A DNA stretch of 64,000 nt from Geomonas subterranea (lineage in GTDB: Bacteria > Desulfobacterota > Desulfuromonadia > Geobacterales > Geobacteraceae). The notes under the pieces were generated by a model that saw only the letters and a program-made list of their open reading frames with translations, made no database searches and was not told the DNA's origin. The stretch lies in assembly GCF_019063845.1 (NCBI RefSeq), contig NZ_CP077683.1:868001-932000 (forward strand). The letters are read 5' to 3'. The position numbers and the translations under genes were made by a program. Positions 1 to 6,531 of this stretch are shown in pieces (positions within the stretch are counted from its first letter, which is position 1; each line of letters opens with the position of its first letter).

Positions 1-30
1 TTCCGGGAGTCTTTGGGGAGGGTAGGATGT

Positions 31-57
31 GGGGCAGCCCGGTTTGGAGGCTGCCCC
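31..57. other. GC-rich hairpin downstream of the Fn3 gene
   Basis: A 9-bp perfect inverted repeat, GGGGCAGCC and GGCTGCCCC, lies about 10 bp past the stop of the minus-strand Fn3 gene. It could help end that transcript, but no T-run follows on either strand, so it is not called as an intrinsic terminator. Confidence 0.35.
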
Positions 58-66
58 TGCAGGGCT

Positions 67-699
67 TTAGAGGGACATGATGGTGACCGGGACGGACCAC
101 TCACCGGCACCGAAACTGAAGATACCACGAATCCGGACCCAGTAATTCTGGCCGCTGACCAGGTCGCTGATAATGATTTTGCTGCAGCTCTTTGAGATAC
201 AGTAGGCGGCCCAATTGGCTTCCAGGTTGGGATCGCTATTGCTTACCTGCACCTCGTAGCTTCCAGCACCCGGGAGTGCTTTTGCTTTCACCCAGATGGT
301 GCACCTGCGCTCGCCGTGCCTCAACTGGACTTCCGGTGTGAGGGGGCGACCGGCTTTTGTCGACCGGCGCTCTTTCTGGAAATCGAATCCGCTGCTTTGC
401 AAGGCCTGGACATTCCCCGCGGCGATGAGTTGTACATAGTTCGCGATGTTCCTCAATACGCGCTTTGTTTCGCTCTTCACCTGGTTCCGGTACTTGACCT
501 TAAGGGAATCGTGGTATTTGGCCTCGTCGTGCGCCTGTTGCAGTTTTTCCAGACAACCAGACAGTTCCGCGAGGGAACACCCAACCCATGGCTCGGGAAA
601 GTTAGGATTTCCGGTCAACGATACTAATACTCGGCGCACCAGCTCGATGAACGCAACTATTGCCGATGGAAAAGTGATGATGACTTTGTCGATGGACAT
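67..699 (-). CDS. Fibronectin type III domain protein, no signal peptide
   Basis: This 210-residue protein has a start supported by AGGAGG 6 bp upstream. The N-terminal half (about 1-115) is helical with charged stretches such as KVKYRNQVKSETKRVL and matches no family I recognise. The C-terminal part (about 120-208) has Fn3 hallmarks: SYEVQVS, a W/Y core and NYWVRIRGIFSFGAGEWS near the end. No signal peptide, lipobox or membrane segment is visible, so it is predicted cytosolic or loosely associated, unlike the secreted Fn3 proteins downstream. It is transcribed alone, away from a 21-bp tandem array that starts about 100 bp upstream. Function unknown; the Fn3 fold suggests protein-protein contact. 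Confidence 0.75.
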   Translation of the reverse strand: MSIDKVIITFPSAIVAFIELVRRVLVSLTGNPNFPEPWVGCSLAELSGCLEKLQQAHDEAKYHDSLKVKYRNQVKSETKRVLRNIANYVQLIAAGNVQALQSSGFDFQKERRSTKAGRPLTPEVQLRHGERRCTIWVKAKALPGAGSYEVQVSNSDPNLEANWAAYCISKSCSKIIISDLVSGQNYWVRIRGIFSFGAGEWSVPVTIMSL

Positions 700-802
700 G
701 CGAGCCTCCTTGTCTGGAAGTTTAATATTTTCTAATCATACCCCGATATTTTGCCTAGTCAAGGCTGTCGTTTCCTCACCGTTCAAAATAAGCGGAAGGG
801 CC
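700..802. other. Upstream region of the Fn3 gene
   Basis: This AT-rich stretch carries the ribosome binding site of the minus-strand Fn3 gene (CAAGGAGGCTCGC before ATG). It presumably holds its promoter, but no convincing -35/-10 pair was found. No gene is seen here. Confidence 0.4.
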
Positions 803-949
803 GATCGGGTCTTGTTTTGCGTTGATCGGGTTTGGTTTTCTCTTGATCGGGTTTGGTTTTCTCTTGATCGGGTTTGGTTTTCCGTTGATCGAGTTTGGTT
901 TTCTCTTGATCGACTCTGGTTTTCTTTTGATCGAGTTTGGTTTTTTGGC
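803..949. repeat. 21-bp tandem repeat array, seven units
   Basis: GATC recurs at 803, 824, 845, 866, 887, 908 and 929, an exact 21-bp period. The unit is close to TTGATCGGGTTTGGTTTTC plus two bases. Units 2 to 4 are nearly identical and the outer ones have drifted. Because 21 is a multiple of three and the unit has no stop, one frame reads as a DRVWFSL heptad, but no start, RBS or codon bias supports translation. The array is T-rich on the plus strand, unlike its surroundings. It lies between a divergent Fn3 gene and the Crp-site/riboswitch leader. Confidence 0.9.
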
Positions 950-1184
950 AGCTAAGCCCTCAAATTTATACTGTTTTTTTGTGGAGGGGTGAGATCGACC
1001 CTGAAAAAGAGAAAAACAAGGCTGATTTTCAGCATCATTTGGGGCTAAAAGGGTGCATCCGGTTTCACCTGCCGCAGTTTTGGGCGGCGTTCGGTTATTC
1101 CGATTACGCGAATGAGGCGAAGAAGAAACGGAAGCGCCACGATGAAGGGCAATTTCTGCCTGACCGGCCGTTGAACCGTAGAAA
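950..1184. other. Intergenic stretch without a supported gene
   Basis: A short open frame (937-1194) crosses this region but has no ribosome binding site, a composition unlike neighbouring genes and no recognisable domain. Nothing else was identified. Confidence 0.4.
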
Positions 1185-1200
1185 TGTGATTTGAATCACA
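1185..1200. promoter_or_regulatory. CRP-type operator TGTGATTTGAATCACA
   Basis: This perfect 16-bp palindrome matches the E. coli CRP consensus TGTGA-N6-TCACA exactly. Its centre is about 52 bp upstream of the first riboswitch, with a weak -10-like TAAAAT at 1233-1238 and no good -35, as expected for an activator-dependent promoter. The Crp/Fnr protein encoded at 4747-5475 has the CRP-type recognition residues RETxxR and is a candidate ligand of the site (inference). Confidence 0.65.
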
Positions 1201-1243
1201 GCAGATGAACGCCGGTTGGGTTAGAAGGGAGTTAAAATTTTGC

Positions 1244-1328
1244 GGTAAACGACAATACTAAACCTTCCGCGAGGATGGGACGGAAAGCCTATAGGGTCTC
1301 CCTGAGACAGCCGGGTCGCCGAAATACC
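1244..1328 (+). ncRNA. GEMM-I riboswitch, 3',3'-cGAMP (GEMM-Ib) type
   Basis: The fold is P1 GGTA/TACC, a conserved ACTAAACC segment, a P2 hairpin capped by CGCGAG, GGGACGGAAAGCC, a P3 arm (GGGTCTCCCTGAGAC) and GCCGGGTCGCCGAAA. The leading AATACTAAACC and GCGGAAAGCC-like core match the Geobacter class shown in the literature to bind cyclic AMP-GMP rather than c-di-GMP (Kellenberger, Nelson and Ren groups, 2015). It sits about 70 bp before a secreted Fn3 protein. Its 3' strand GCCGGG is shared with the following terminator, so ligand binding should favour readthrough (inference). Confidence 0.88.
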
Positions 1329-1357
1329 TGCACTACAGGTCGGTGCCCGGTTTTTTT
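1311..1357 (+). terminator. Riboswitch-controlled intrinsic terminator
   Basis: CCGGG (1311-1315) pairs with CCCGG (1346-1350). An inner stem ACCTG/CAGGT follows, and seven T residues occupy 1351-1357. The 5' arm is also part of the aptamer, so aptamer and terminator are mutually exclusive, the layout of an ON switch. Confidence 0.85.
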
Positions 1358-1397
1358 GCGTCCTGAATCCTGGTCCGACCTCCTGTGGAGGTCACAG

Positions 1398-2534
1398 TTG
1401 AAAGTAAAGCATGTAGTGCTCCTCGCGCTGTTTGCGCTCATTGTTCCCAGCGCGGCCTTTTCATCCACTGTGACCCTGCAATGGGATCCTTCCTCCGACC
1501 CCGATCTTGCGGGTTACCGGGTATATTACCAGGCCAATTCTTCAGCCATCCCTTTCGTTGGCAGTGGCGCAGCGGAAGGTAACGCCCCCGTCGATGTTTC
1601 CGCCAGTACCACCGCTTCCATTAGCGGCCTCGATCCCGGCACCTCGTACTACTTCGCGGTGACCGCCTACAACACCAGCGGTGCGGAGAGCGTCTACTCC
1701 AATCTCGTGCAGGTAAAGGAGATGGTTCCGCCGGTGGTCGGCATCACCTCACCGGCAACGAACGCGACCATCAGCGGGCCGGTAGCCGTCGGGATCAGCG
1801 CCGTCGACAATGTCGGGGTGACCAGCGTGGAGTTGTACGTGAACGGGAACCTGCTGGGGAGCAGCAACACCGCTCCCTACGTCTTCAACTGGACTACCTC
1901 CTCGCTCGCCCCCGGGCAATACACCCTCACCGCGAAGGCTTACGACGCGGCAGGCAACGTTGGCACCTCGGAAGAGGTCGTCTTCGTTGCCGGAGACGCG
2001 ATGGTTCCAACCATCGCCTTTTCCGCACCTGCAAACAACAAGCAGGTAAGTGGCATCGTCGACGTGACGGCCAGCGCCTCCGATAACGTCGGAGTCACCG
2101 GTTTAGCCCTTTACGACAACTCGACCCTGATTTACGCGGCCAACGCAGGCACACTCAGCTACAAATGGAACACCGCGACCGCCGGCAACGGGAGCCACAC
2201 CTTGGTCGCCATAGCCTCCGATGCCGCCGGAAACGCAGGTTCGGCCAGCGTGTCTGTCACCGTGGCCAACGACCTCACCCCTCCGGCCGTCAACATCGTT
2301 TCCCCTTCCTCACCACAGATCACCAATGCGAACCTCAAGGTCGCGGCTTCGGCCAAGGACAACGTGGCTGTGGTACGGATGGAGGTCTATCTGGACGGAG
2401 CGCTGCTTTTGGGAACCAATTCGGGGTCCATCAGCGCGGCGGCGAAGCTCGGTGTCGGGACACATACCGTCACCGTCAACGCTTTCGACGCCGCCGGAAA
2501 CAAGGGGACCAAGGCCGTGTCCGTAACACGCTAG
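1398..2534 (+). CDS. Secreted Fn3 and bacterial Ig-like repeat protein A
   Basis: The 378-residue reading uses TTG at 1398, preceded by GTGGAGG with 5-6 bp spacing. The in-frame ATG at 1275 lies inside the riboswitch and is rejected. Residues 1-22 form a signal peptide (VKHVVLLALFALIVPSAAF). An Fn3 domain follows (about 25-108, with WDPSSDPDLAGYRVYYQ and YYFAVTAYNTSGAESVYSN). Three Ig-like repeats of about 90 residues follow, each with PAxNxxISG, VSASDNVGVT and YDAAGN motifs (Big-type). There is no anchor or sorting tail, so release or association with another surface component is likely. It is a paralogue of the protein at 2850-3998, with near-identical Fn3 sequence. Expression should depend on 3',3'-cGAMP through the leader. 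Role in adhesion or electron-transfer surfaces is inference. Confidence 0.85.
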   Translation: MKVKHVVLLALFALIVPSAAFSSTVTLQWDPSSDPDLAGYRVYYQANSSAIPFVGSGAAEGNAPVDVSASTTASISGLDPGTSYYFAVTAYNTSGAESVYSNLVQVKEMVPPVVGITSPATNATISGPVAVGISAVDNVGVTSVELYVNGNLLGSSNTAPYVFNWTTSSLAPGQYTLTAKAYDAAGNVGTSEEVVFVAGDAMVPTIAFSAPANNKQVSGIVDVTASASDNVGVTGLALYDNSTLIYAANAGTLSYKWNTATAGNGSHTLVAIASDAAGNAGSASVSVTVANDLTPPAVNIVSPSSPQITNANLKVAASAKDNVAVVRMEVYLDGALLLGTNSGSISAAAKLGVGTHTVTVNAFDAAGNKGTKAVSVTR

Positions 2535-2601
2535 CTGTTGGTCCTCGTCGAGAGGGTAATCGCGGGGGGAGCCGGGGCGGCGCTTTATTGGTAAAAACAA
2601 G
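2535..2601. other. Spacer between the paralogous riboswitch modules
   Basis: The region 2535-2849 contains no gene; it holds a promoter, a hairpin (GATGACC/GGTCATC, 2639-2662), the second riboswitch and its terminator. This first part has no recognisable signal. Confidence 0.5.
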
Positions 2602-2630
2602 TTGCTTTTCATTTATAAATCAAATAATAT
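2602..2630 (+). promoter_or_regulatory. Sigma-70 promoter for the second riboswitch module
   Basis: TTGCTT (2602-2607) and TAATAT (2625-2630) are separated by 17 bp in an AT-rich pocket. Transcription would start near 2637, about 40 nt before the aptamer, giving the second paralogue its own promoter. Confidence 0.6.
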
Positions 2631-2675
2631 GCGCTCCCGATGACCAGGCCGTCCCGGTCATCCAACCTAATAATA

Positions 2676-2760
2676 GGTACACGACAATACTAAACCATCC
2701 GCGAGGGTGGGACGGAAAGCCTACAGGGTCTCTCTGAGACAGCCGGGTCGCCGAAATGCC
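2676..2760 (+). ncRNA. GEMM-I riboswitch, 3',3'-cGAMP (GEMM-Ib) type, second copy
   Basis: The layout matches the copy at 1244: GGTA/TGCC P1, ACAATACTAAACC, hairpin ATCCGCGAGGGT, GGGACGGAAAGCC, P3 GGGTCTCTCTGAGAC and AGCCGGGTCGCCGAAA. The lead GGTACACGACAATACTAAACC is, as far as I recall it, essentially that of the Geobacter RNA crystallised with 3',3'-cGAMP. It precedes the second Fn3/Ig protein. The two copies differ by scattered substitutions, consistent with duplication of a whole riboswitch-gene module. Confidence 0.9.
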
Positions 2761-2796
2761 AAGTACTGGTGCTGCGGTCCCGGCTTTTCTTTTTTC
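2742..2796 (+). terminator. Riboswitch-controlled intrinsic terminator, second copy
   Basis: GCCGGG (2742-2747) pairs with CCCGGC (2779-2784), followed by TTTTCTTTTTT. The 5' arm is shared with the aptamer, so ligand binding should prevent termination. Confidence 0.85.
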
Positions 2797-2849
2797 CTTC
2801 CCCTGACAAGAAAAGCCCAAGGCCCCACGCCGATCCTTGGGAGCCAACG

Positions 2850-3998
2850 ATGGAAGTATCCGCAAGAGCTGGATTGTTTTCTGTACTGCCGCTGTTTTTG
2901 TTCTTGCTGCTGTCCCTGCCTCATCCCTGTCTCGCCACCAGCGTGTCCCTGGCCTGGGATCCCAGCCCGGACACCGACATCGCCGGATACCGGGTCTACT
3001 ACCAGGCCAACAGCAGCGGACTTCCGTTCCAGGGGACCGGAGCCGCCGAGGGAAATGCCCCTGTTGATGGCGGCACACTCACCGTGGCGAGCATCAGCGG
3101 GCTGGATCCGGCCAACTCTTACTATTTCGCCGTGACCGCATACAACTCCGCCGGTACCGAAAGCGTCTATTCGAACATCGTGCAGGTCCCCGAAACCCTC
3201 CCCCCCCTGGTCAGCGTAACCTCCCCCGCGGAAAATACCCCGGTGGCCACAAATCTCGTCATCTGCGCAGCCGCCGCCGACAACGTCGGCATCGCCAAGG
3301 TACAGTTCCTGGTGAACGGCGCCCAGGTGCACGAGACTTCCGCCGCACCTTATACCTACACCTGGAACGCGGCGGCGCTGCCGGCGGGGAGCTACGCCAT
3401 CTCGGCCAGGGCCGTCGACCTCTCCGGAAACGAGGCGGTATCCAAAGCCGTCAACGTTTCAGTGGTGGGGGACGCCATATCACCCACAGTTTCGCTGGCG
3501 GTGCCTCCTTCGGATGCCAAAGTGGGGGGCACCATCAGCGTCTCAGCAAGCGCCAGCGACAACCTCGGCGTGAGCAGGCTCGAGCTCTCCATCGACGGGA
3601 CGTTGTTATTGAGCAGCAACCAGAACCCCGTGAGCTACGTCTGGAATACGGCGAGCTTCGCCAATGGCACCCATGTCATCAGCGTCAGGGCGTACGATGC
3701 AGCCGGAAACAGCGGAGTGGCATCCGCGACCGTCCTCGTGGACAACGGCACCGGTCAGACCGACTCGACACCCCCCCCGGCCTCGACCTCCACCTCGACT
3801 TCAACTGCAACCTCGCCCCTCACGCTCGCGGACGCGCAATTCGCCCTTCAGATCGCGTCGGGGCAGCAGGGTCCGACGCTCGACCAGATGCAGCGCCTGG
3901 ACGTGGCGCCCTACGTGAATGGCCAACCCCAGCCCAACGGCAAAGTCGATACCGGCGACGTCGTGGTCATCCTCGCCAAGCTGACCGGTAAGCTGTGA
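2850..3998 (+). CDS. Secreted Fn3/Ig-like protein B with C-terminal dockerin-like segment
   Basis: The 382-residue reading uses ATG 2850, behind GGGAG; the earlier in-frame ATG at 2769 lies inside the terminator. A signal peptide (about 1-30, LFLFLLLSLPHPCLA) is followed by an Fn3 domain almost identical to protein A (about 31-115) and two Ig-like repeats with DNVGI, DNLGV and YDAAGN motifs. A Ser/Thr/Pro linker follows (STSTSTS, about 310-325). The last 58 residues read LTLADAQFALQIASG and later NGKVDTGDVVVILAKL, resembling the duplicated Ca-binding helix-loop segments of dockerins. The next gene encodes a cohesin-like lipoprotein, so a surface docking pair is plausible. The dockerin call rests on pattern only. 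Confidence 0.82.
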   Translation: MEVSARAGLFSVLPLFLFLLLSLPHPCLATSVSLAWDPSPDTDIAGYRVYYQANSSGLPFQGTGAAEGNAPVDGGTLTVASISGLDPANSYYFAVTAYNSAGTESVYSNIVQVPETLPPLVSVTSPAENTPVATNLVICAAAADNVGIAKVQFLVNGAQVHETSAAPYTYTWNAAALPAGSYAISARAVDLSGNEAVSKAVNVSVVGDAISPTVSLAVPPSDAKVGGTISVSASASDNLGVSRLELSIDGTLLLSSNQNPVSYVWNTASFANGTHVISVRAYDAAGNSGVASATVLVDNGTGQTDSTPPPASTSTSTSTATSPLTLADAQFALQIASGQQGPTLDQMQRLDVAPYVNGQPQPNGKVDTGDVVVILAKLTGKL

Positions 3999-4050
3999 AA
4001 CGAGCAGGCGAGCTCCCGGTCCAGATGGCAGACGGAGCTTAGGAGGCGCT

Positions 4051-4482
4051 ATGGAGATCTTGAAACAAGCAGTGCTGGGTGGGATGATGTTCCTGGTAAC
4101 CGCCTGCGGAGGCGGGGGAGGGGCTGATGTCGCGGTAACGGTCCCGGTGCACGCCACCATGACTACTGTCGTAAGCGGAGCCACCGCCGTCGGCACCGTG
4201 TCGGTGTCTGGGCTAGCGACCGCCGCCCCTTACGGTTTGAATTTCGTGGTGACGATGCCCGCCGGTGCAACCCTGTTCACTGTCGGAACCTCCGGGGCGT
4301 ACGCGCGCAACGGTCTTGCCAGCATCGCAGGCACCAACAGTCTCATCCTCGCCAGCAGCAATTTGGCTTCCGGTGAGATCCTGACCGTCACCTTCGCCAA
4401 TGTTCCGCCGGGCGCCCAGCCGGGCGACTTCGCCGTAACTCTTTCGGCCGTCTACGATGGCCAGGGTAACCCCATTCAATAG
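4051..4482 (+). CDS. Cohesin-like lipoprotein
   Basis: This is a 143-residue protein with AGGAGG 7 bp before ATG. The N-terminus is a lipoprotein signal ending in LVTAC (Cys19), followed by a Gly-rich tether, so it is lipid-anchored. The remaining about 120 residues are beta-rich, with YGLNFVVTMPAGATLF, an Ala/Ser/Asn-rich middle, GEILTVTFANVPPGAQPGDFAVTL (read as two strands) and VYDGQGNPI at the end, the pattern of short cohesin-fold domains annotated in Geobacter. It lies 52 bp after protein B and probably shares its transcript and cGAMP control. It could anchor the dockerin-like tail of protein B. The cohesin assignment is by resemblance and less certain than the lipoprotein call. Confidence 0.65.
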   Translation: MEILKQAVLGGMMFLVTACGGGGGADVAVTVPVHATMTTVVSGATAVGTVSVSGLATAAPYGLNFVVTMPAGATLFTVGTSGAYARNGLASIAGTNSLILASSNLASGEILTVTFANVPPGAQPGDFAVTLSAVYDGQGNPIQ

Positions 4483-4520
4483 GGAAGGCGTTGCACGAAA
4501 AGGGACGCCTGGCGCGGGGC

Positions 4521-4610
4521 CCTCACCCCGCCCCTCTCCCGGAGGGCGAGGGAGGAGTCGCAGGGATCCTGGTAAGGGGCGAGGGCGGCTCAGGAAAGGA
4601 GAGGGGGATG
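4521..4610. repeat. Dispersed GC-rich repeat (CTCACCCCGCCC / CTCTCCC type)
   Basis: The sequence contains CCTCACCCCGCCCCTCTCCC followed by a GA-rich counter-arm GGAGGGCGAGGGAGG. Related blocks recur at about 32251, 41209, 44783, 46251 and 50151, always between genes. The rest of the gap to 4746 shows no gene; near 4700-4740 it has two GTAGAAC words shared with other gaps. Confidence 0.7.
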
Positions 4611-4746
4611 GGAGGGCGCGTGGAAAGGCAGGCGTTGTTCAGAAGCGGAGTCGGCGTGCGTGCAGTAGCAGGATGGAGAACGCAGACGCAAAACGCATAC
4701 GTAGAACAGTTCCCGTGTTTCGTAGGACGTAGAACGGTTCCCCGTT

Positions 4747-5475
4747 TTACGGCCTCTTGCCGTTGCTTCGTGTATTGAAGAAGGTCTTGTTGAGCAGGAT
4801 CGCCTTGCTGTCCAGGACGCTGATCACGTCCGACTTCTCCAGGCTGCGCAGCACGCGGCTCATGGTTTCGCGGGTCACTGACGCGTAACTGGCCATCTGC
4901 TGGTGGGTCATCTTCACGTCGATGATGACGCCGCGGTCGTCACGGACCCCGTACAGTTCTCCCAGCCGGTCCAGCAGGGAAAGAACCCGGTCCTGGGCGT
5001 TCTCCGCGTTGAAGCTGAGGATCTTGATCATCTCCCACGATTCGCGCAGGCGGCTGCACAGCAGCTCGATGACCTTCTTGCGGATCTCGTCGTTGTGCAT
5101 CAGGTGCTGCTCGAAATCGCTCTTGTGCAAAAGCCCGATCACCGAGTCCTCGTGGGCTATGATGGTGGCCGGGGAGGTCTTGTTGTCCAAAAGGGACATC
5201 TCGCCGAAGAAGTCGTTCTTCTTGTGGATCGTGATGATCTGCTCTTTCCCCTCGTCGTTCATCTTCACGACCCGTACCTTCCCCGAATAGATCAGGTACA
5301 TGTAGCTGGAGGTGTCCTCCTCGTACAGGACTATCTGCTCCTTTTCGTAGTTCTTCTTTCTGAACAGTTTCTCAACCTGATCGACCTCATCTGGGGTCAG
5401 GGATGAGAAGAAAGGGATGCTGCTGATGACGTTGGATTCGTGCTTGTGTCTCAGCGATGTCGGACAAGTCATCAC
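4747..5475 (-). CDS. Crp/Fnr family transcriptional regulator with CRP-like recognition helix
   Basis: This is a 242-residue protein. The cyclic-nucleotide-binding fold (about 20-135) has a GEMSLLDNKTSPATIIA segment in place of CRP's phosphate cassette. The Arg that contacts cAMP in CRP appears absent, so another ligand or none is likely. A long dimer helix follows, then a winged helix (about 165-230) whose recognition helix reads VTRETMSRVL. RETxxR is the E. coli CRP arrangement that reads TGTGA, and a perfect TGTGA-N6-TCACA site lies at 1185-1200. There is no FNR-type Cys cluster. It is divergent from the exosortase operon, and its own promoter is overlapped by a 17-bp palindrome. Confidence 0.88.
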   Translation of the reverse strand: MMTCPTSLRHKHESNVISSIPFFSSLTPDEVDQVEKLFRKKNYEKEQIVLYEEDTSSYMYLIYSGKVRVVKMNDEGKEQIITIHKKNDFFGEMSLLDNKTSPATIIAHEDSVIGLLHKSDFEQHLMHNDEIRKKVIELLCSRLRESWEMIKILSFNAENAQDRVLSLLDRLGELYGVRDDRGVIIDVKMTHQQMASYASVTRETMSRVLRSLEKSDVISVLDSKAILLNKTFFNTRSNGKRP

Positions 5476-5510
5476 AGTGCCTCCGGCTTCATTTTACCTC
5501 AGCCATTCGA

Positions 5511-5541
5511 TTGTTTAACATAAACAATTAGCACTTGTCAA
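5511..5541 (-). promoter_or_regulatory. Promoter and palindromic operator of the Crp/Fnr gene
   Basis: Read on the minus strand, TTGACA (5536-5541) and TTAAAC (5513-5518) are 17 bp apart. A 7-3-7 inverted repeat, TTGTTTAACATAAACAA (5511-5527), covers the -10 and part of the spacer. A protein bound there would block transcription, suggesting repression or autoregulation. The palindrome is not the TGTGA type. Confidence 0.6.
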
Positions 5542-5685
5542 TTTATGCCTGAGGCTGTATAGGTATAGCAGTCATTTTCTAATGGGGTGCCCTGAGGAAC
5601 GGGACGTAGCCACTTCCCCAGCGGCAGACTTTGATCCTGAAAGACATCCGGTTATGTGGTTCTGCCTTACTGAGAGGACACCGCT

Positions 5686-6531
5686 GTGACTGTTGCCGAG
5701 TCGATAAGGACGTACAGGTGGCAATTCGTGTTGGTGCTCCTGTTGCTTACCGGAGTCTACTACGCAGTCGTTGCCGACATGGTGTCCCAATGGTATGAAG
5801 ACCCTAACTATTCCCACGGCTTTATAGTTCCTCTAGTCGCCGGATACTTCGTGTACCAGCGGCGGCATGACGTGGCTGGCCTGCCCCTGGATCCCTGGTG
5901 GCCCGGCCTGTTCATCATCCTGCTCGGTCTCGCCCAGCTTTCGATTGGGTGGCTCGGCATCGAGTTTTTCACCATGAGAAGCTCCCTCATTGTGACGCTG
6001 GGGGGGATGACCCTGTATTTCTTTGGCAGGCAGTTCTTCGCCTTCATGTTCCTCCCCTTGTGCTATCTCTGCTTCATGGTTCCAATCCCTTACATCGTCT
6101 ACGACATGATTGCCTTCCCTTTGAAGCTTTTTGTGACCCGCATTTCCATTGCCGCCCTGAAGTTGATGGGGGTCGTGGTTATGCATGAAGGTAACGTAAT
6201 ACTGCTTCCCATGACCACGCTCGAGGTGGCGGATGCCTGCAGCGGAATCAGGTCTCTCATCTCCCTTCTCGCCGTTGCCGTGGCCTTTGCTTCGTGCCTG
6301 AAACTGAGTTGGCGGAAAAAGGTCTTGCTCGCCTCCCTGGCCATCCCTGTCGCGATTCTGGCCAACGCCTTGCGGGTCATAGGCACGGGAGCGCTGGCCC
6401 AGTACTGGGGGGCACGAGCTGCCGAAGGGTTCTTTCACGAGTTTGCCGGGATGGCGGTCTTCGTCGTAGCTGTTCTGGTTCTGGTGGCTATGGGGTCTTG
6501 GCTCGCAAGAGGCACGCAGGGGGCGCGATGA
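5686..6531 (+). CDS. Exosortase (EpsH-type membrane transpeptidase)
   Basis: The 281-residue protein uses GTG at 5686 behind GAGAGGA. It is an integral membrane protein with about eight hydrophobic segments. The catalytic set is intact: Cys185 in ADACSGIRSL, Arg230 in NALRVIGT and His251 in FFHEFAG. Exosortases recognise short C-terminal tails (motif, hydrophobic helix, basic end) on secreted proteins in exopolysaccharide-producing Gram-negatives and are thought to cleave and transfer them. Its stop overlaps the EpsI start by 4 bp (ATGA), and PrsK/PrsR follow. It is shorter than forms with EpsI fused to the C-terminus. A candidate substrate is encoded at 14501-15595. Confidence 0.93.
   Translation: MTVAESIRTYRWQFVLVLLLLTGVYYAVVADMVSQWYEDPNYSHGFIVPLVAGYFVYQRRHDVAGLPLDPWWPGLFIILLGLAQLSIGWLGIEFFTMRSSLIVTLGGMTLYFFGRQFFAFMFLPLCYLCFMVPIPYIVYDMIAFPLKLFVTRISIAALKLMGVVVMHEGNVILLPMTTLEVADACSGIRSLISLLAVAVAFASCLKLSWRKKVLLASLAIPVAILANALRVIGTGALAQYWGARAAEGFFHEFAGMAVFVVAVLVLVAMGSWLARGTQGAR

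Noticed and set aside
803-949. CRISPR array
   Set aside because: Direct 21-bp units without spacers are a minisatellite; no cas genes are nearby.
446-955. 169-residue frame encoding DRVWFSL heptads through the 21-bp array
   Set aside because: It begins inside the antisense of the Fn3 gene and has no ribosome site; the heptads follow from the repeat period.
937-1194. 85-residue frame between the array and the Crp site
   Set aside because: No ribosome site, odd composition and no family resemblance.
1275-1397. Upstream extension of the first Fn3/Ig protein from ATG 1275
   Set aside because: The segment is the riboswitch and terminator; TTG 1398 has a good ribosome site and starts a clean signal peptide.
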